A stretch of DNA of 64,000 nt from Prevotella sp. E13-17 (GTDB taxonomy: Bacteria; Bacteroidota; Bacteroidia; Bacteroidales; Bacteroidaceae). Each line of letters opens with the position of its first letter. Positions within the stretch are counted from its first letter, which is position 1. Shown here piece by piece: positions 18,067 to 26,135 of the stretch. The stretch spans positions 3,008,001-3,072,000 of the forward strand of contig NZ_CP091787.1 of assembly GCF_022024035.1 (NCBI RefSeq), given 5' to 3'. The position numbers were made by a program, and so were the translations under genes. The notes below the pieces were generated by a model. That model worked only from the letters and a program-made list of their open reading frames with translations, was not told the DNA's origin and did no database searches.

Positions 18067-18410
18067 TATAGCGGCGCTATTCACACCGAATAGTGCCGCT
18101 ATTCTTTTGCTATTGCGCTGCAATAGTTTAGGTTTTGGTTCTCATCCAGCCCCTGGAATGGGTGGTTCTAGGCCCTAGAAGTGGTTGTTTCAGGGGCTGA
18201 AAGTGCGGTTTCCAGGGGCTGAAAGTGAGACTATTGCTTTGGTTTTAGACTCTGAAAGTGCTATTTCTAGACTTTAGAAGTGCAACTTCTAGACTCTAGA
18301 ATGAGTCGTTTCAGAGTCTAGAATTGCTCATTTCAGACTTTAGACGGGCATCAACAGTTAAGCTTTCGCACGTTAATAGTTAAGCTTTTCATCTGCAAAA
18401 GTTAAGGTTT
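18067..18410. repeat. Phased palindrome array, copy 1 (15-bp dyads every 22 bp)
   Basis: Fifteen-bp imperfect palindromes with 6-bp arms and a 3-bp centre start at 18067, 18089, 18111, 18144, 18166, 18188, 18210, 18243, 18265, 18287, 18309 and 18331. Steps are exactly 22 bp except two steps of exactly 33 bp (18111 to 18144, 18210 to 18243). The 33-bp jumps separate three sequence subfamilies: TATTGC-GCT-GCAATA type, TTTCAG-GGG-CTGAAA type and TTCTAG-ACT-CTAGAA type. Three further 22-bp-spaced units AGTTAAGCTTT / AGTTAAGGTTT (18356, 18378, 18400) continue the phase. Spacers are 7 or 18 bp and mostly unconserved. No gene was found here. Confidence 0.85.
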
Positions 18411-18445
18411 ACAAACTATTTTTAGGCCATTTGGATTTTTTTCTA

Positions 18446-18453
18446 TAGCTTTG
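18446..18453 (+). promoter_or_regulatory. -7 box directly before the DUF3667 gene
   Basis: TAGCTTTG matches TAnnTTTG and ends 4 bp before the ATG at 18458. This again suggests a leaderless message, or a start codon further downstream. Confidence 0.45.
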
Positions 18454-18457
18454 CAAC

Positions 18458-19312
18458 ATGAAACTACGGGAATTCTTTTCTAACAAGAAGAAGCGAAAGG
18501 CCATGCTGAGAGCTTTCCGCATGTGGCAGAAGCGCCCCCACCAGGTGGCACCACTATCAGAAGAGTATCAAGAATGCGGGTCGTGCGGCACGAGATACCA
18601 AGGTAACTATTGTCCTCGCTGCGGACAGTCGGCTGTCATTGGGCGCTTCTCATTCAAGAAAGCCTTCTTGCTCTTTCTCGATGTCTGGGGCGTGGGAAAC
18701 AGAGGCATGTTTCGTACTATTCGTGACTTGATGCTGCGTCCCGGCTATATGATTCACGACTATCTGCACGGCATGCAGTCGGCATACTTCCCACCTTTCA
18801 AGATGTTCTTCCTCATCACCGCCTTCTCGTTTCTCCTCGACAATGGTATCAGTTGGGGCATTGACGAGCGCGAGTCAGCCAAGGTGGAAATCTCGGTAGG
18901 AGACAACATGAAAGAGGATTCCATAGAAAGACAGGCAACGAAGTTCACCAATATTCTGCAGAACATAAACAAACAGAATCCTGCAGTCTTCTCGTTCTCG
19001 TTTCTCATTCTCGTTTCACTGCCGTTGTACCTGTTCTTCATGCATGCTCCACGCATACCCGACCTAAGATATCCCGAGTTCATCATCACGCTGGTATATA
19101 CCTCGAACGTCTATAGTATTTATTCCATCATAGGCACATTATTACATCTGAACATATTCTCAATGATTGCCATACTGATGGTATTCGTATCACTGAGACA
19201 ATTCTCTGGTCACTCTAAGCTACGCATCCTAGGAGGCATCATTGCCACCATCCTATTCGCGTTCTTTATTGTCATAGCAGCAGCGTGCATCTATATCTTT
19301 GCTACTAAATAA
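18458..19312 (+). CDS. DUF3667 membrane protein with N-terminal zinc ribbon
   Basis: A 284-residue protein. An N-terminal zinc-ribbon motif (CGSCGTRYQGNYCPRCGQ, about 41-58) is followed by the DUF3667 signature (FSFKKAF, TIRDLMLRPG and YLHGMQSAYFPPFKMFF). Four or five membrane helices fill the rest. The family is widespread in Bacteroidetes and has no known function. The gene lies just downstream of the palindrome array, 47 bp from its last unit, and is transcribed away from it. Confidence 0.85.
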   Translation: MKLREFFSNKKKRKAMLRAFRMWQKRPHQVAPLSEEYQECGSCGTRYQGNYCPRCGQSAVIGRFSFKKAFLLFLDVWGVGNRGMFRTIRDLMLRPGYMIHDYLHGMQSAYFPPFKMFFLITAFSFLLDNGISWGIDERESAKVEISVGDNMKEDSIERQATKFTNILQNINKQNPAVFSFSFLILVSLPLYLFFMHAPRIPDLRYPEFIITLVYTSNVYSIYSIIGTLLHLNIFSMIAILMVFVSLRQFSGHSKLRILGGIIATILFAFFIVIAAACIYIFATK

Positions 19313-19370
19313 AAATCACGCAAGAACAGTAATACGTTTGCTATATTAATGCTCTGACTCTACAATACCA

Positions 19371-20654
19371 TCAAAGGGCTTTTAGCCATGTGATGATTTG
19401 TTGCAATGCCTCGGGGGCGAAGGTTTCCTCTATTTGTTGATACTCTATGATGGAACCGGTCTGGCAATGTTGGAACAGGTGGTTAAGGTTTTCCAAAGCC
19501 ACTACTTGGTGCTTGCTGTTTACAAGACCTTTGTCTATCGCCTCGAGATTGGCCTGACACTGCACCTGTTGGTCTTTCTTGCCGTTCAGTGCCAACACAG
19601 GACACTTAATGCTGGAGAGCAAGGAACGAACATCCACGGTCAGAATGTGCTGCATATAGGGCGAAGACAATTGTTGCATGGCTTGCTGGACAACAGGCTG
19701 GATAGACTCTGGAACGAAGGCAATATCAGCTGTATTCAACCTACCCTCCACGGCTTTGTCAAACACTCGGGTTACAACTTCCATGTATTGCTCCAACTCG
19801 CTCTGCGGAATACCCATTGACTCCAGCGACACACGATTCTGCCACAACAGCGTTTCCTTACCGGAAACAGCCATGCCAGCCAAAGAAACCACAAAGTCTG
19901 CCTTGCCTTCGGCCGCCAACATCAGAGCGATGGTACCTCCTTCGCTATGACCTATCACACCTACCTTCTTGAAACGACTATGCAGGAAGTCAACACCCGC
20001 AGCAGCGTCTTGTTTGAAGTTGTGAGTAGTAAAGTTAAAGAAAGCCACAGAGGGGTCGTTAAAGCCTCGGTCATCATAGCGCAGCGAGGCTATGCCTTGG
20101 CGAGCCAGGGCATCGGCAATCACGGCAAAGGGCTTGTGATCAAGGAGTGTCTCGTCGCGATCCTGCTGTCCGCTACCCGTTACCAACAACACAACCGGTG
20201 TCTGCTCACCATAGCTCTCAGGCAAAGACAAAGTTCCATGGAAAGTATAGTCACCATTTCTGAATGTCACCTCCTCCGTCTTATAGGGGAAGGGCCCCAC
20301 GGGCGTCTGCGGACGGTTCACCTTGGGAGCGCCAGGCTTCAGGGTGAGCGGTAGCGAGATGCCGTTCTGCATATAGGTACCTGAAATGACATTCATCACC
20401 ATCACGCCCTCATAGGCAGCACCTATCATAGGAATCACAACCTTAAGCTTGCCTTCAGGCGTATAGCTTTTCTCCGCCTTGATGCCTTTCACTCCCTGCG
20501 AGGGTGAGTCCAGCGTGCAGCCATCGGCGTCGAAGTTAAACACCAATGGAAGTTTCATGCCTTGAATGTCGAGTTCTCCCGACCATATTCCTTCTTGGGC
20601 GCTCAAGCCCATTGTGCTTGCCATCATCAGCAAAGCAGTAATAATTCTTTTCAT
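19371..20654 (-). CDS. Secreted alpha/beta hydrolase
   Basis: A 427-residue protein counted from the ATG at 20654 (MKRIITALLMMASTMG), chosen because a signal peptide ending at LSAQ follows directly. Longer in-frame starts give a non-secretory leader that runs into the upstream gene. An N-terminal beta-rich domain (about 20-125) precedes an alpha/beta hydrolase fold (about 140-425). The nucleophile elbow is GVIGHSEGG, the acid is probably in ALNGKKDQQV, and the catalytic His is probably in LENLNHLFQ. It resembles YqkD/S9-type esterases or peptidases. It is last in the alarmone/partner-switching series, about 95 bp after the synthetase gene. Confidence 0.82.
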   Translation of the reverse strand: MKRIITALLMMASTMGLSAQEGIWSGELDIQGMKLPLVFNFDADGCTLDSPSQGVKGIKAEKSYTPEGKLKVVIPMIGAAYEGVMVMNVISGTYMQNGISLPLTLKPGAPKVNRPQTPVGPFPYKTEEVTFRNGDYTFHGTLSLPESYGEQTPVVLLVTGSGQQDRDETLLDHKPFAVIADALARQGIASLRYDDRGFNDPSVAFFNFTTHNFKQDAAAGVDFLHSRFKKVGVIGHSEGGTIALMLAAEGKADFVVSLAGMAVSGKETLLWQNRVSLESMGIPQSELEQYMEVVTRVFDKAVEGRLNTADIAFVPESIQPVVQQAMQQLSSPYMQHILTVDVRSLLSSIKCPVLALNGKKDQQVQCQANLEAIDKGLVNSKHQVVALENLNHLFQHCQTGSIIEYQQIEETFAPEALQQIITWLKAL

Positions 20655-20748
20655 AATGGGTACACTATGTTTACAATAAAGATGTGACAATGGTAACCCA
20701 AGCGTCAAGGCTGAAGCCCCAAAACACAAGCGTTTCCATATCTCTTCT

Positions 20749-21822
20749 TTAACTTCCAATTCTCTGCATAAACGGCAGCGTCTGAGCCTGTTCCAACATC
20801 ATATCTGCCAACACAGCATTTGCATTACTCTCGCCATTGATGGTATCAAAAATAGCCTTCAAACCTTCACGACCACCATCGTGCTTCAACACATGAACCA
20901 GACAGAGATACTGCAAGGCTGCACTCGAGGAGAGAATATCCAAGTCGGTAACAGCCAGTTGTGAAAGAGCCAACTGATAGGCCTCATCAGAGTTTTCCTC
21001 AATAAAACGTTGCACATCACCAAGAGTTACAAGCCCGAAAGACTCAAGTACCGGTAGGAAAGGCATCAAAGAGACAGGATAAATCTCTGCCTGATTAACA
21101 GCAGCAATGCGTTTGTTCAACCTGTCAAAGGGAACCAGATCGAGGTAACTGCGAAACGAGTCAACCGACAAAGGAACCTCGTCAAGCTGTCCGTCCTTTA
21201 CCAATGAACGGATCTGACGTCTATAGTCGGTAAGCACCATACGAAGACGACTGAACTCATCGTCAATGAGTTCGAGCATGCCAGCCAGACGACTGAACTG
21301 CCGGGCGTACTCACGGGGTATCTTCACATCACCCTTATAACGAATGTCGTGTTCAATGGTCGACCACACATGCTGCAATCCCGTGCGCATCTGCAGTTCG
21401 AAACGAGGTCCGCCACTCTTCATTCTGCAGATATAGTGCAGCGAGTTATAGCCAAAAGAATCCAGCTGGTGCAGTTTGCGTTTGTCAACGCTCTCCTTCC
21501 AATCTATGTCAAAGAGACTCTTGGCTATGGCAGCCACCTTATCAACCTCATCAGTATAGAAAGTAATGACGCGCATGCCAACAAGGTCTGTGATATCATC
21601 AATACTCTCATACTTCGCCCCTTTCAGTTCCAGTTTACCAGCCAGCGAGTCCTCCGCCTTCACCCTGTATTCAATGGCAGTGACATAGATGCCCTGCTCA
21701 CGAAGCGCACTACTCAAAAGGTCGTAGGCCTCTTTTGCCAACAGTTCCAGCGAGGGACGCAGCTCACGATACTGCTGCATCAACGCCTCGCCATGCGAAT
21801 CCAATGTCACTTTTTTCCCCAT
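20749..21822 (-). CDS. RelA/SpoT-type (p)ppGpp synthetase domain protein
   Basis: A 357-residue protein. The synthetase domain lies at about 20-190 with all family motifs: IEYRVKAEDSLAGK (ATP binding), DLVGMRVITFY, SFGYNSLHYICRM and FELQMRTGLQHVWSTIEHDI. There is no HD, TGS or ACT domain, so it resembles a small or medium alarmone synthetase with a C-terminal helical extension of about 160 residues of unknown role. An HD hydrolase (25490-26065) sits upstream in the same series and would provide the opposing activity. The STAS gene is 11 bp upstream. Product nucleotides are inferred. Confidence 0.87.
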   Translation of the reverse strand: MGKKVTLDSHGEALMQQYRELRPSLELLAKEAYDLLSSALREQGIYVTAIEYRVKAEDSLAGKLELKGAKYESIDDITDLVGMRVITFYTDEVDKVAAIAKSLFDIDWKESVDKRKLHQLDSFGYNSLHYICRMKSGGPRFELQMRTGLQHVWSTIEHDIRYKGDVKIPREYARQFSRLAGMLELIDDEFSRLRMVLTDYRRQIRSLVKDGQLDEVPLSVDSFRSYLDLVPFDRLNKRIAAVNQAEIYPVSLMPFLPVLESFGLVTLGDVQRFIEENSDEAYQLALSQLAVTDLDILSSSAALQYLCLVHVLKHDGGREGLKAIFDTINGESNANAVLADMMLEQAQTLPFMQRIGS

Positions 21823-21833
21823 TGCGTGATGAT

Positions 21834-22136
21834 TTACTTAAACTCAAACAGATTGATAAAGCCAGTCATGGCGAAGACAGCACGAATATCGTCAGAGATG
21901 CCTTTGATATATACATGGCTCCCCTTTGCCTTCGCATTCTTCAATATTCCAAGGAATATACGCAGACCGCTCGATGAGATATATTCCATATCCGTGCAAT
22001 CTATTACGACGTCCAGTCCATCGCAGTCGTAAAGTGGCTGCATGGCCTTCTCCGCCTCTTGGGAAGCCGCAGTATCGAGGCGTCCCTCCAGAATGGCAAT
22101 CAGATTACCATCTTGTTTTTGAATTGTTGTCTTCAT
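21834..22136 (-). CDS. STAS-domain anti-sigma factor antagonist
   Basis: A 100-residue single STAS domain of the SpoIIAA/RsbV type (NLIAILEGRLDTAASQEAEKA, and VVIDCTDMEYISSSGLRIFLG, split at about 45-65). The phosphorylatable serine should be in ISSSGLR. In partner switching it is dephosphorylated by a SpoIIE-type phosphatase and rephosphorylated by an RsbW-type kinase. Both activities are encoded in one polypeptide by the gene 13 bp upstream. The downstream target could be a sigma factor or another enzyme and is not visible here. Confidence 0.9.
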   Translation of the reverse strand: MKTTIQKQDGNLIAILEGRLDTAASQEAEKAMQPLYDCDGLDVVIDCTDMEYISSSGLRIFLGILKNAKAKGSHVYIKGISDDIRAVFAMTGFINLFEFK

Positions 22137-22149
22137 TGTTTTTATACTT

Positions 22150-24531
22150 TTAATTATTTTTTCTCAGTTTCTTTCTCAGCGTCAGCACATTGAGATTGTC
22201 CACGCGCTCGTAGTTCACCGAGTCCATGATTTGACGCACCAGATGGATGCCCAGTCCACCTATAGGGCGGTCTTCTGCATCCTGATGGATGTCCACATCC
22301 TCCATGGCTGTAGGATCGAAGGGAGTGCCGCTGTCTATGATGGTGAACTTCAGGCGCACATCGTTTGTCTTAGCTTCAATAGTGACATCGCCATGCGTTC
22401 CTTCCGGATAGGCATAGTTCATCACATTGACCACGGCCTCTTCCAATGCCAGGTTCATTTGCATCGTCACGGCGGGGCTGAAGCCCACCACCTCGCAGAC
22501 CTCATCGACAAAGGCTGTCAGCTTTGAAACCTCCTGTATGTCATTGGGCAAGACGATGCGCTTACTGAATCCCACGTCTCTCTCCAGCTTGGTGTATTGT
22601 ATCGCCATCATTGTCAGGTCATCGCTCTGCTCGGCTTTATCCACAAACTGATGGACGGCATTGGTCATCATGTCTATCAACTGCTTCGGCTCGTGCTGCT
22701 GATGGGCCAAAGCCTCAGCGGCAACCTTGTTGACGCGTTCCATGCGGAACAGATCGTGATTGGCATTCTCGGCCTCGGTCAGTCCGTCGGTAAACAGGAA
22801 GATGGTGGTCCCCGTGAAGATTTGGGTCTCCTGAAGAGAGTATTTCCAGTCGGACATCACACCGATAGGAATGTTTGCATCACACGTAAGCACACCCAAG
22901 CCTGCACCGGCCAACAGCGGTGCATCGTGACCGGCATTACAATAGCGCATGCGTCCCGTGGGCAGGTCGAGCACACCGACAAAGATGGTTACAAACATGT
23001 TGGTTTCGTTCATGTCTGCAATGATCTCGTTCATATTCGTCACGATGCGATCGGGCATTGACTCGCGAGCCGAGACCGTACGGAAGATAGAGCGTGTGAC
23101 AGCCATCACGAGCGAGGCAGGAATACCCTTACCCGACACGTCACCAATACAGAAGAACAGTTTCTCATCGCGGATATAGAAGTCGAACAGATCGCCACCC
23201 ACATCCTTCGCCGGGGTCAGCGAGGCATAGATCTGCACATCGTCGCGATCGTCCTTGGTAGGAAAGTTCTTGGGCAACATGCCCATCTGTATAGCACTGG
23301 CTATGTGAAGGTCGCGTTCAATAGATGTCTTCTGCGCCGTGGTATTCTTCAATTCGTCGATATACTTCACCAGTGACTTCTGCATCCCAGCAAACGACTG
23401 GGTCAGTTGTCCTATCTCATCGGTACGCTGGAAGTCGGGCAACTGGTTATCAAACTGCCCCGAAGCGATATTCTCTGCTTCGTAAGCCAATCGGCGCAGC
23501 GGACTAAGTTCGCGAGTGATCACATGAATAAAGATATAAAGCATGAGCAACAGACCAACCACCACAATTCCCATCACGGCATGGCGCACTCGGTTGAACC
23601 CCCCAAAGATGTCGCTCTCGGGACACACAATAGCCATGCTCCACCCTGTGTCTGCCAATGGTTCATAGAACACGAAGCAGTCTTTGCCATCAATCTTCAT
23701 CTGCTTCATGCCCTCCTCACCGCGCTGCATAGCATGTCCGAGGGCCGCCAGAGCCGTATCGGGCTCCTGCAGGGTCTTTGTGAAAATGGTCTGACGAGTA
23801 ATCTTTGTACTGTCGGGATGAACAAAGTAGGTACCGCCTCGTCCAATCATGATACTATAAGAGTTGGGGTATGGTTTCACAGCCGAGATGGTCTGTGAGA
23901 GCCACCTCAACGACAGGCTCGTATTGATAACACCGATCACATTGGCATTTCCATCCATGATGGGATGACAATAGCTGGACACCATCTCGCCGGTATTGGT
24001 GGACATGTCAACATCGACATAAGGCTCTGTCCAGCAGCCATGCTTAAAGAGCTTGGCCATCAGATACCAGTCCATGTAGAAATACTGATAGTTGTCACTG
24101 CCACCCTGTGAGGTGCGTATGCCGTCATTCTGATTCGTACCGCTTCGCCGCGAGTATGCCGAGAAGTAACGTCCATAGTCCTCGAAGTAATCGGGCTCAA
24201 AAGCAATAGAACAGTTGTAGAAGTCGGGATTGTTCAGCAACATCGCACGACTGTACACAAACATCGAGTCGGCTTTGTCGGGATGACGCTGCACCAACCA
24301 TTCTGTCATCTTCGAGGCGACCTCCACACGGTTCATGATGCTCTCCACGCGTATGGAAGTCTTGTCAAGAATCTGCGTGGCACGATTAATCGCCTCCTGA
24401 CGGATGGCCTCGCGCGACTGATAGAACAGGAAGCCCAATGCCGTGATGAAGATCAGGGCGGCAAACATCACCACCCACAGACTAACCCTGACAGAGAGCT
24501 TACGACGAATATATCCAATGATTTTTTCCAT
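22150..24531 (-). CDS. SpoIIE-type phosphatase with Cache sensor, HAMP and RsbW-like kinase domains
   Basis: A 793-residue signalling protein. Domains in order are a membrane helix (about 17-38), a periplasmic Cache sensor (about 40-310), a second helix (about 315-337), HAMP (about 338-390), a PP2C/SpoIIE phosphatase (about 420-640; GDVSGKGIPASL, NAGHD and SDDLTMMAI metal-binding acids), and a GHKL histidine-kinase-like ATPase (about 660-790; LALEEAVVNVMNYAYP N-box and IGGLGIHLVRQIMD). Fusion of phosphatase and anti-sigma-type kinase in one chain means it could both phosphorylate and dephosphorylate the adjacent STAS protein. It lies 8 bp after the binding-protein gene. Confidence 0.9.
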   Translation of the reverse strand: MEKIIGYIRRKLSVRVSLWVVMFAALIFITALGFLFYQSREAIRQEAINRATQILDKTSIRVESIMNRVEVASKMTEWLVQRHPDKADSMFVYSRAMLLNNPDFYNCSIAFEPDYFEDYGRYFSAYSRRSGTNQNDGIRTSQGGSDNYQYFYMDWYLMAKLFKHGCWTEPYVDVDMSTNTGEMVSSYCHPIMDGNANVIGVINTSLSLRWLSQTISAVKPYPNSYSIMIGRGGTYFVHPDSTKITRQTIFTKTLQEPDTALAALGHAMQRGEEGMKQMKIDGKDCFVFYEPLADTGWSMAIVCPESDIFGGFNRVRHAVMGIVVVGLLLMLYIFIHVITRELSPLRRLAYEAENIASGQFDNQLPDFQRTDEIGQLTQSFAGMQKSLVKYIDELKNTTAQKTSIERDLHIASAIQMGMLPKNFPTKDDRDDVQIYASLTPAKDVGGDLFDFYIRDEKLFFCIGDVSGKGIPASLVMAVTRSIFRTVSARESMPDRIVTNMNEIIADMNETNMFVTIFVGVLDLPTGRMRYCNAGHDAPLLAGAGLGVLTCDANIPIGVMSDWKYSLQETQIFTGTTIFLFTDGLTEAENANHDLFRMERVNKVAAEALAHQQHEPKQLIDMMTNAVHQFVDKAEQSDDLTMMAIQYTKLERDVGFSKRIVLPNDIQEVSKLTAFVDEVCEVVGFSPAVTMQMNLALEEAVVNVMNYAYPEGTHGDVTIEAKTNDVRLKFTIIDSGTPFDPTAMEDVDIHQDAEDRPIGGLGIHLVRQIMDSVNYERVDNLNVLTLRKKLRKNN

Positions 24532-24539
24532 GCCACGAT

Positions 24540-25493
24540 TCAGTTTTCACTTATCAACTCTTTATATGTCACCTCACGACGCAGCATGCGATTTTCCTGC
24601 ATCATCTTACTGGCCAAGCGCACCATGTCGGGACGCAGGCGGAACTCGCGTCGCTTCGACTCACGGTCTATCTGGAGGCGCAACACCTCCTTGAGCATCA
24701 GCTCCTGCATCACACGGTTGGTTGCTATGCGATCCTTTTCCACATACCGCATCACGATATCGAGCGTCTCTTGCGGATGACGGGCAGCCCACTCCCACCC
24801 TTTTCTGCTGGCTTCTGCAAACTTCTTCGCAATGGCGGGATGTTCCTCGTAGAACTCACGCGTCATGTAGAGACCGTCTTCCTGCACGTTATAGCCGTGG
24901 TCACAGAAGCGGTAAACACTCTCATCATTCATCTCCACACCGGCCTGCACCAGCTGATAATACTCGTTATAACTCATAGCCAGCATAGCATCAAGGGCAC
25001 CTGCCACAAAGAGGTTGATGTTTTGGGCAAAGCGTATCCACTCATAGTTCAGATGGTCCCTCTTACTCATACAGATGGCCAACTGACCGAAGCCTACGCT
25101 CCAGATGCCAACACGTGCGCCTTTGTGCTTGAGTGGGTTGCGGTGGCGTGCCGAGACGATAACCATTGCATTGTTCATCGAGGTCTGCAAGATGTTCACA
25201 AGAGGCGTCCCTGCATCGACGATCTCCAGTGCCTGACACAGTTGCAGCGTAGTGGCCTGACACACATTCTTGCGCAAGCGGCTCATGGCAGGCTGCGTAG
25301 AGGTGGGATGCTCAATGCGCACGTTGACACCAGCCTGACGATAGAAGCCCTTTGCCTCTGCCACGTAATAGCCAGCAAACTGTGCTTGCGCCGTCCACTG
25401 CGGTGTAAACACGATGGTTTCATCCTGAGCATCAGCCACTATTGGTAGCGTCAGGGTCACCATATATAAAAGATATAGAAGCTGTTTTTTCAT
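24540..25493 (-). CDS. NMT1/THI5-type periplasmic substrate-binding protein
   Basis: A 317-residue exported protein (signal peptide about 1-22, ending VADAQ). The NMT1/SsuA motif is plain: FTPQWTAQAQFAGYYVAEA followed by KGFYRQAGV. Homologues bind thiamine precursors, nitrate, taurine or similar small molecules for ABC uptake. No permease or ATPase gene is nearby; it overlaps the HD hydrolase gene by 4 bp and precedes the Cache-containing phosphatase by 8 bp. I infer that it delivers a ligand to that sensor rather than to a transporter. A long C-terminal helical region (about 250-317) is rich in Arg, Lys and Met. Confidence 0.85.
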   Translation of the reverse strand: MKKQLLYLLYMVTLTLPIVADAQDETIVFTPQWTAQAQFAGYYVAEAKGFYRQAGVNVRIEHPTSTQPAMSRLRKNVCQATTLQLCQALEIVDAGTPLVNILQTSMNNAMVIVSARHRNPLKHKGARVGIWSVGFGQLAICMSKRDHLNYEWIRFAQNINLFVAGALDAMLAMSYNEYYQLVQAGVEMNDESVYRFCDHGYNVQEDGLYMTREFYEEHPAIAKKFAEASRKGWEWAARHPQETLDIVMRYVEKDRIATNRVMQELMLKEVLRLQIDRESKRREFRLRPDMVRLASKMMQENRMLRREVTYKELISEN

Positions 25494-26065
25494 CCAAAGA
25501 CTTGTTTTATCAGTTGCTCAAATTCTTTAAAGGGCGGTGTGGCTTGCAACTCGCGCAGCGCATCGGCCAGCCCACGATAGTGCCAGGCATGTTCCTTTGG
25601 GTCGGCCGTGCGGAAGAGCTGCCACAGGCGATCGCCCTGTACGGCATAGTCGCGTGCGATGGCGCGCATATTCGAAAGTTTATCGCCAAGAGCCACCATC
25701 TTTGCATCTAACGAAGCGTGTGCCAACCTGTCGATAGCTGCTTGCTTACGGGCGTGCCAACTGTCTTCTCTCTTCATGCCTTTGACAGGAATATCGGTAT
25801 CGGCAGCCACCAACGCAGCCACGCGCTCGCCAAATTCACGACGTATCTGTTCGATGGTCACATCGGTATCTTCCACCGTATCGTGAAGAACGGCAGCTGC
25901 CAACAGCTCTTGATCGGGTGTCATCGTGGCCACAATCTCCATGGCCTCCATCGGGTGAACAATGTAGGGGAACCCTTTGCCGCGGCGTTCTGTCCCGGCA
26001 TGCGCCCGCACCGCAAACACAATAGCGCGGTCAAGCAACTCGGTATTCATTGGTTTGTTTGGCAT
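25490..26065 (-). CDS. HD-domain (p)ppGpp hydrolase-like protein (MESH1/small alarmone hydrolase type)
   Basis: A 191-residue single HD domain. The SpoT/MESH1 motifs are all present: RAHAGTERRGKGFPYIVHP (first His and Arg-Lys pair), AVLHDTVEDTD (HD plus ED) and GDKLSNMRAIARDY. There is no synthetase domain. It probably degrades ppGpp or a related nucleotide with Mn2+. Gene order (hydrolase, binding protein, phosphatase/kinase, STAS, synthetase) places opposite alarmone activities at the two ends of one operon. An alternative start is the ATG six codons downstream. Confidence 0.87.
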   Translation of the reverse strand: MPNKPMNTELLDRAIVFAVRAHAGTERRGKGFPYIVHPMEAMEIVATMTPDQELLAAAVLHDTVEDTDVTIEQIRREFGERVAALVAADTDIPVKGMKREDSWHARKQAAIDRLAHASLDAKMVALGDKLSNMRAIARDYAVQGDRLWQLFRTADPKEHAWHYRGLADALRELQATPPFKEFEQLIKQVFG

Positions 26066-26135
26066 GATGTTCTATCGCTCGAATGTTTTGAGCACCCACT
26101 CGTCACCATCGGGATAATGCAAAAATTCCCGTGTC

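Noticed and set aside
18067..18410. CRISPR array interpretation of the palindrome array
   Set aside because: Repeats are 15 bp and diverge between blocks, spacers are only 7 or 18 bp and partly conserved between the two loci, and no cas genes are present.
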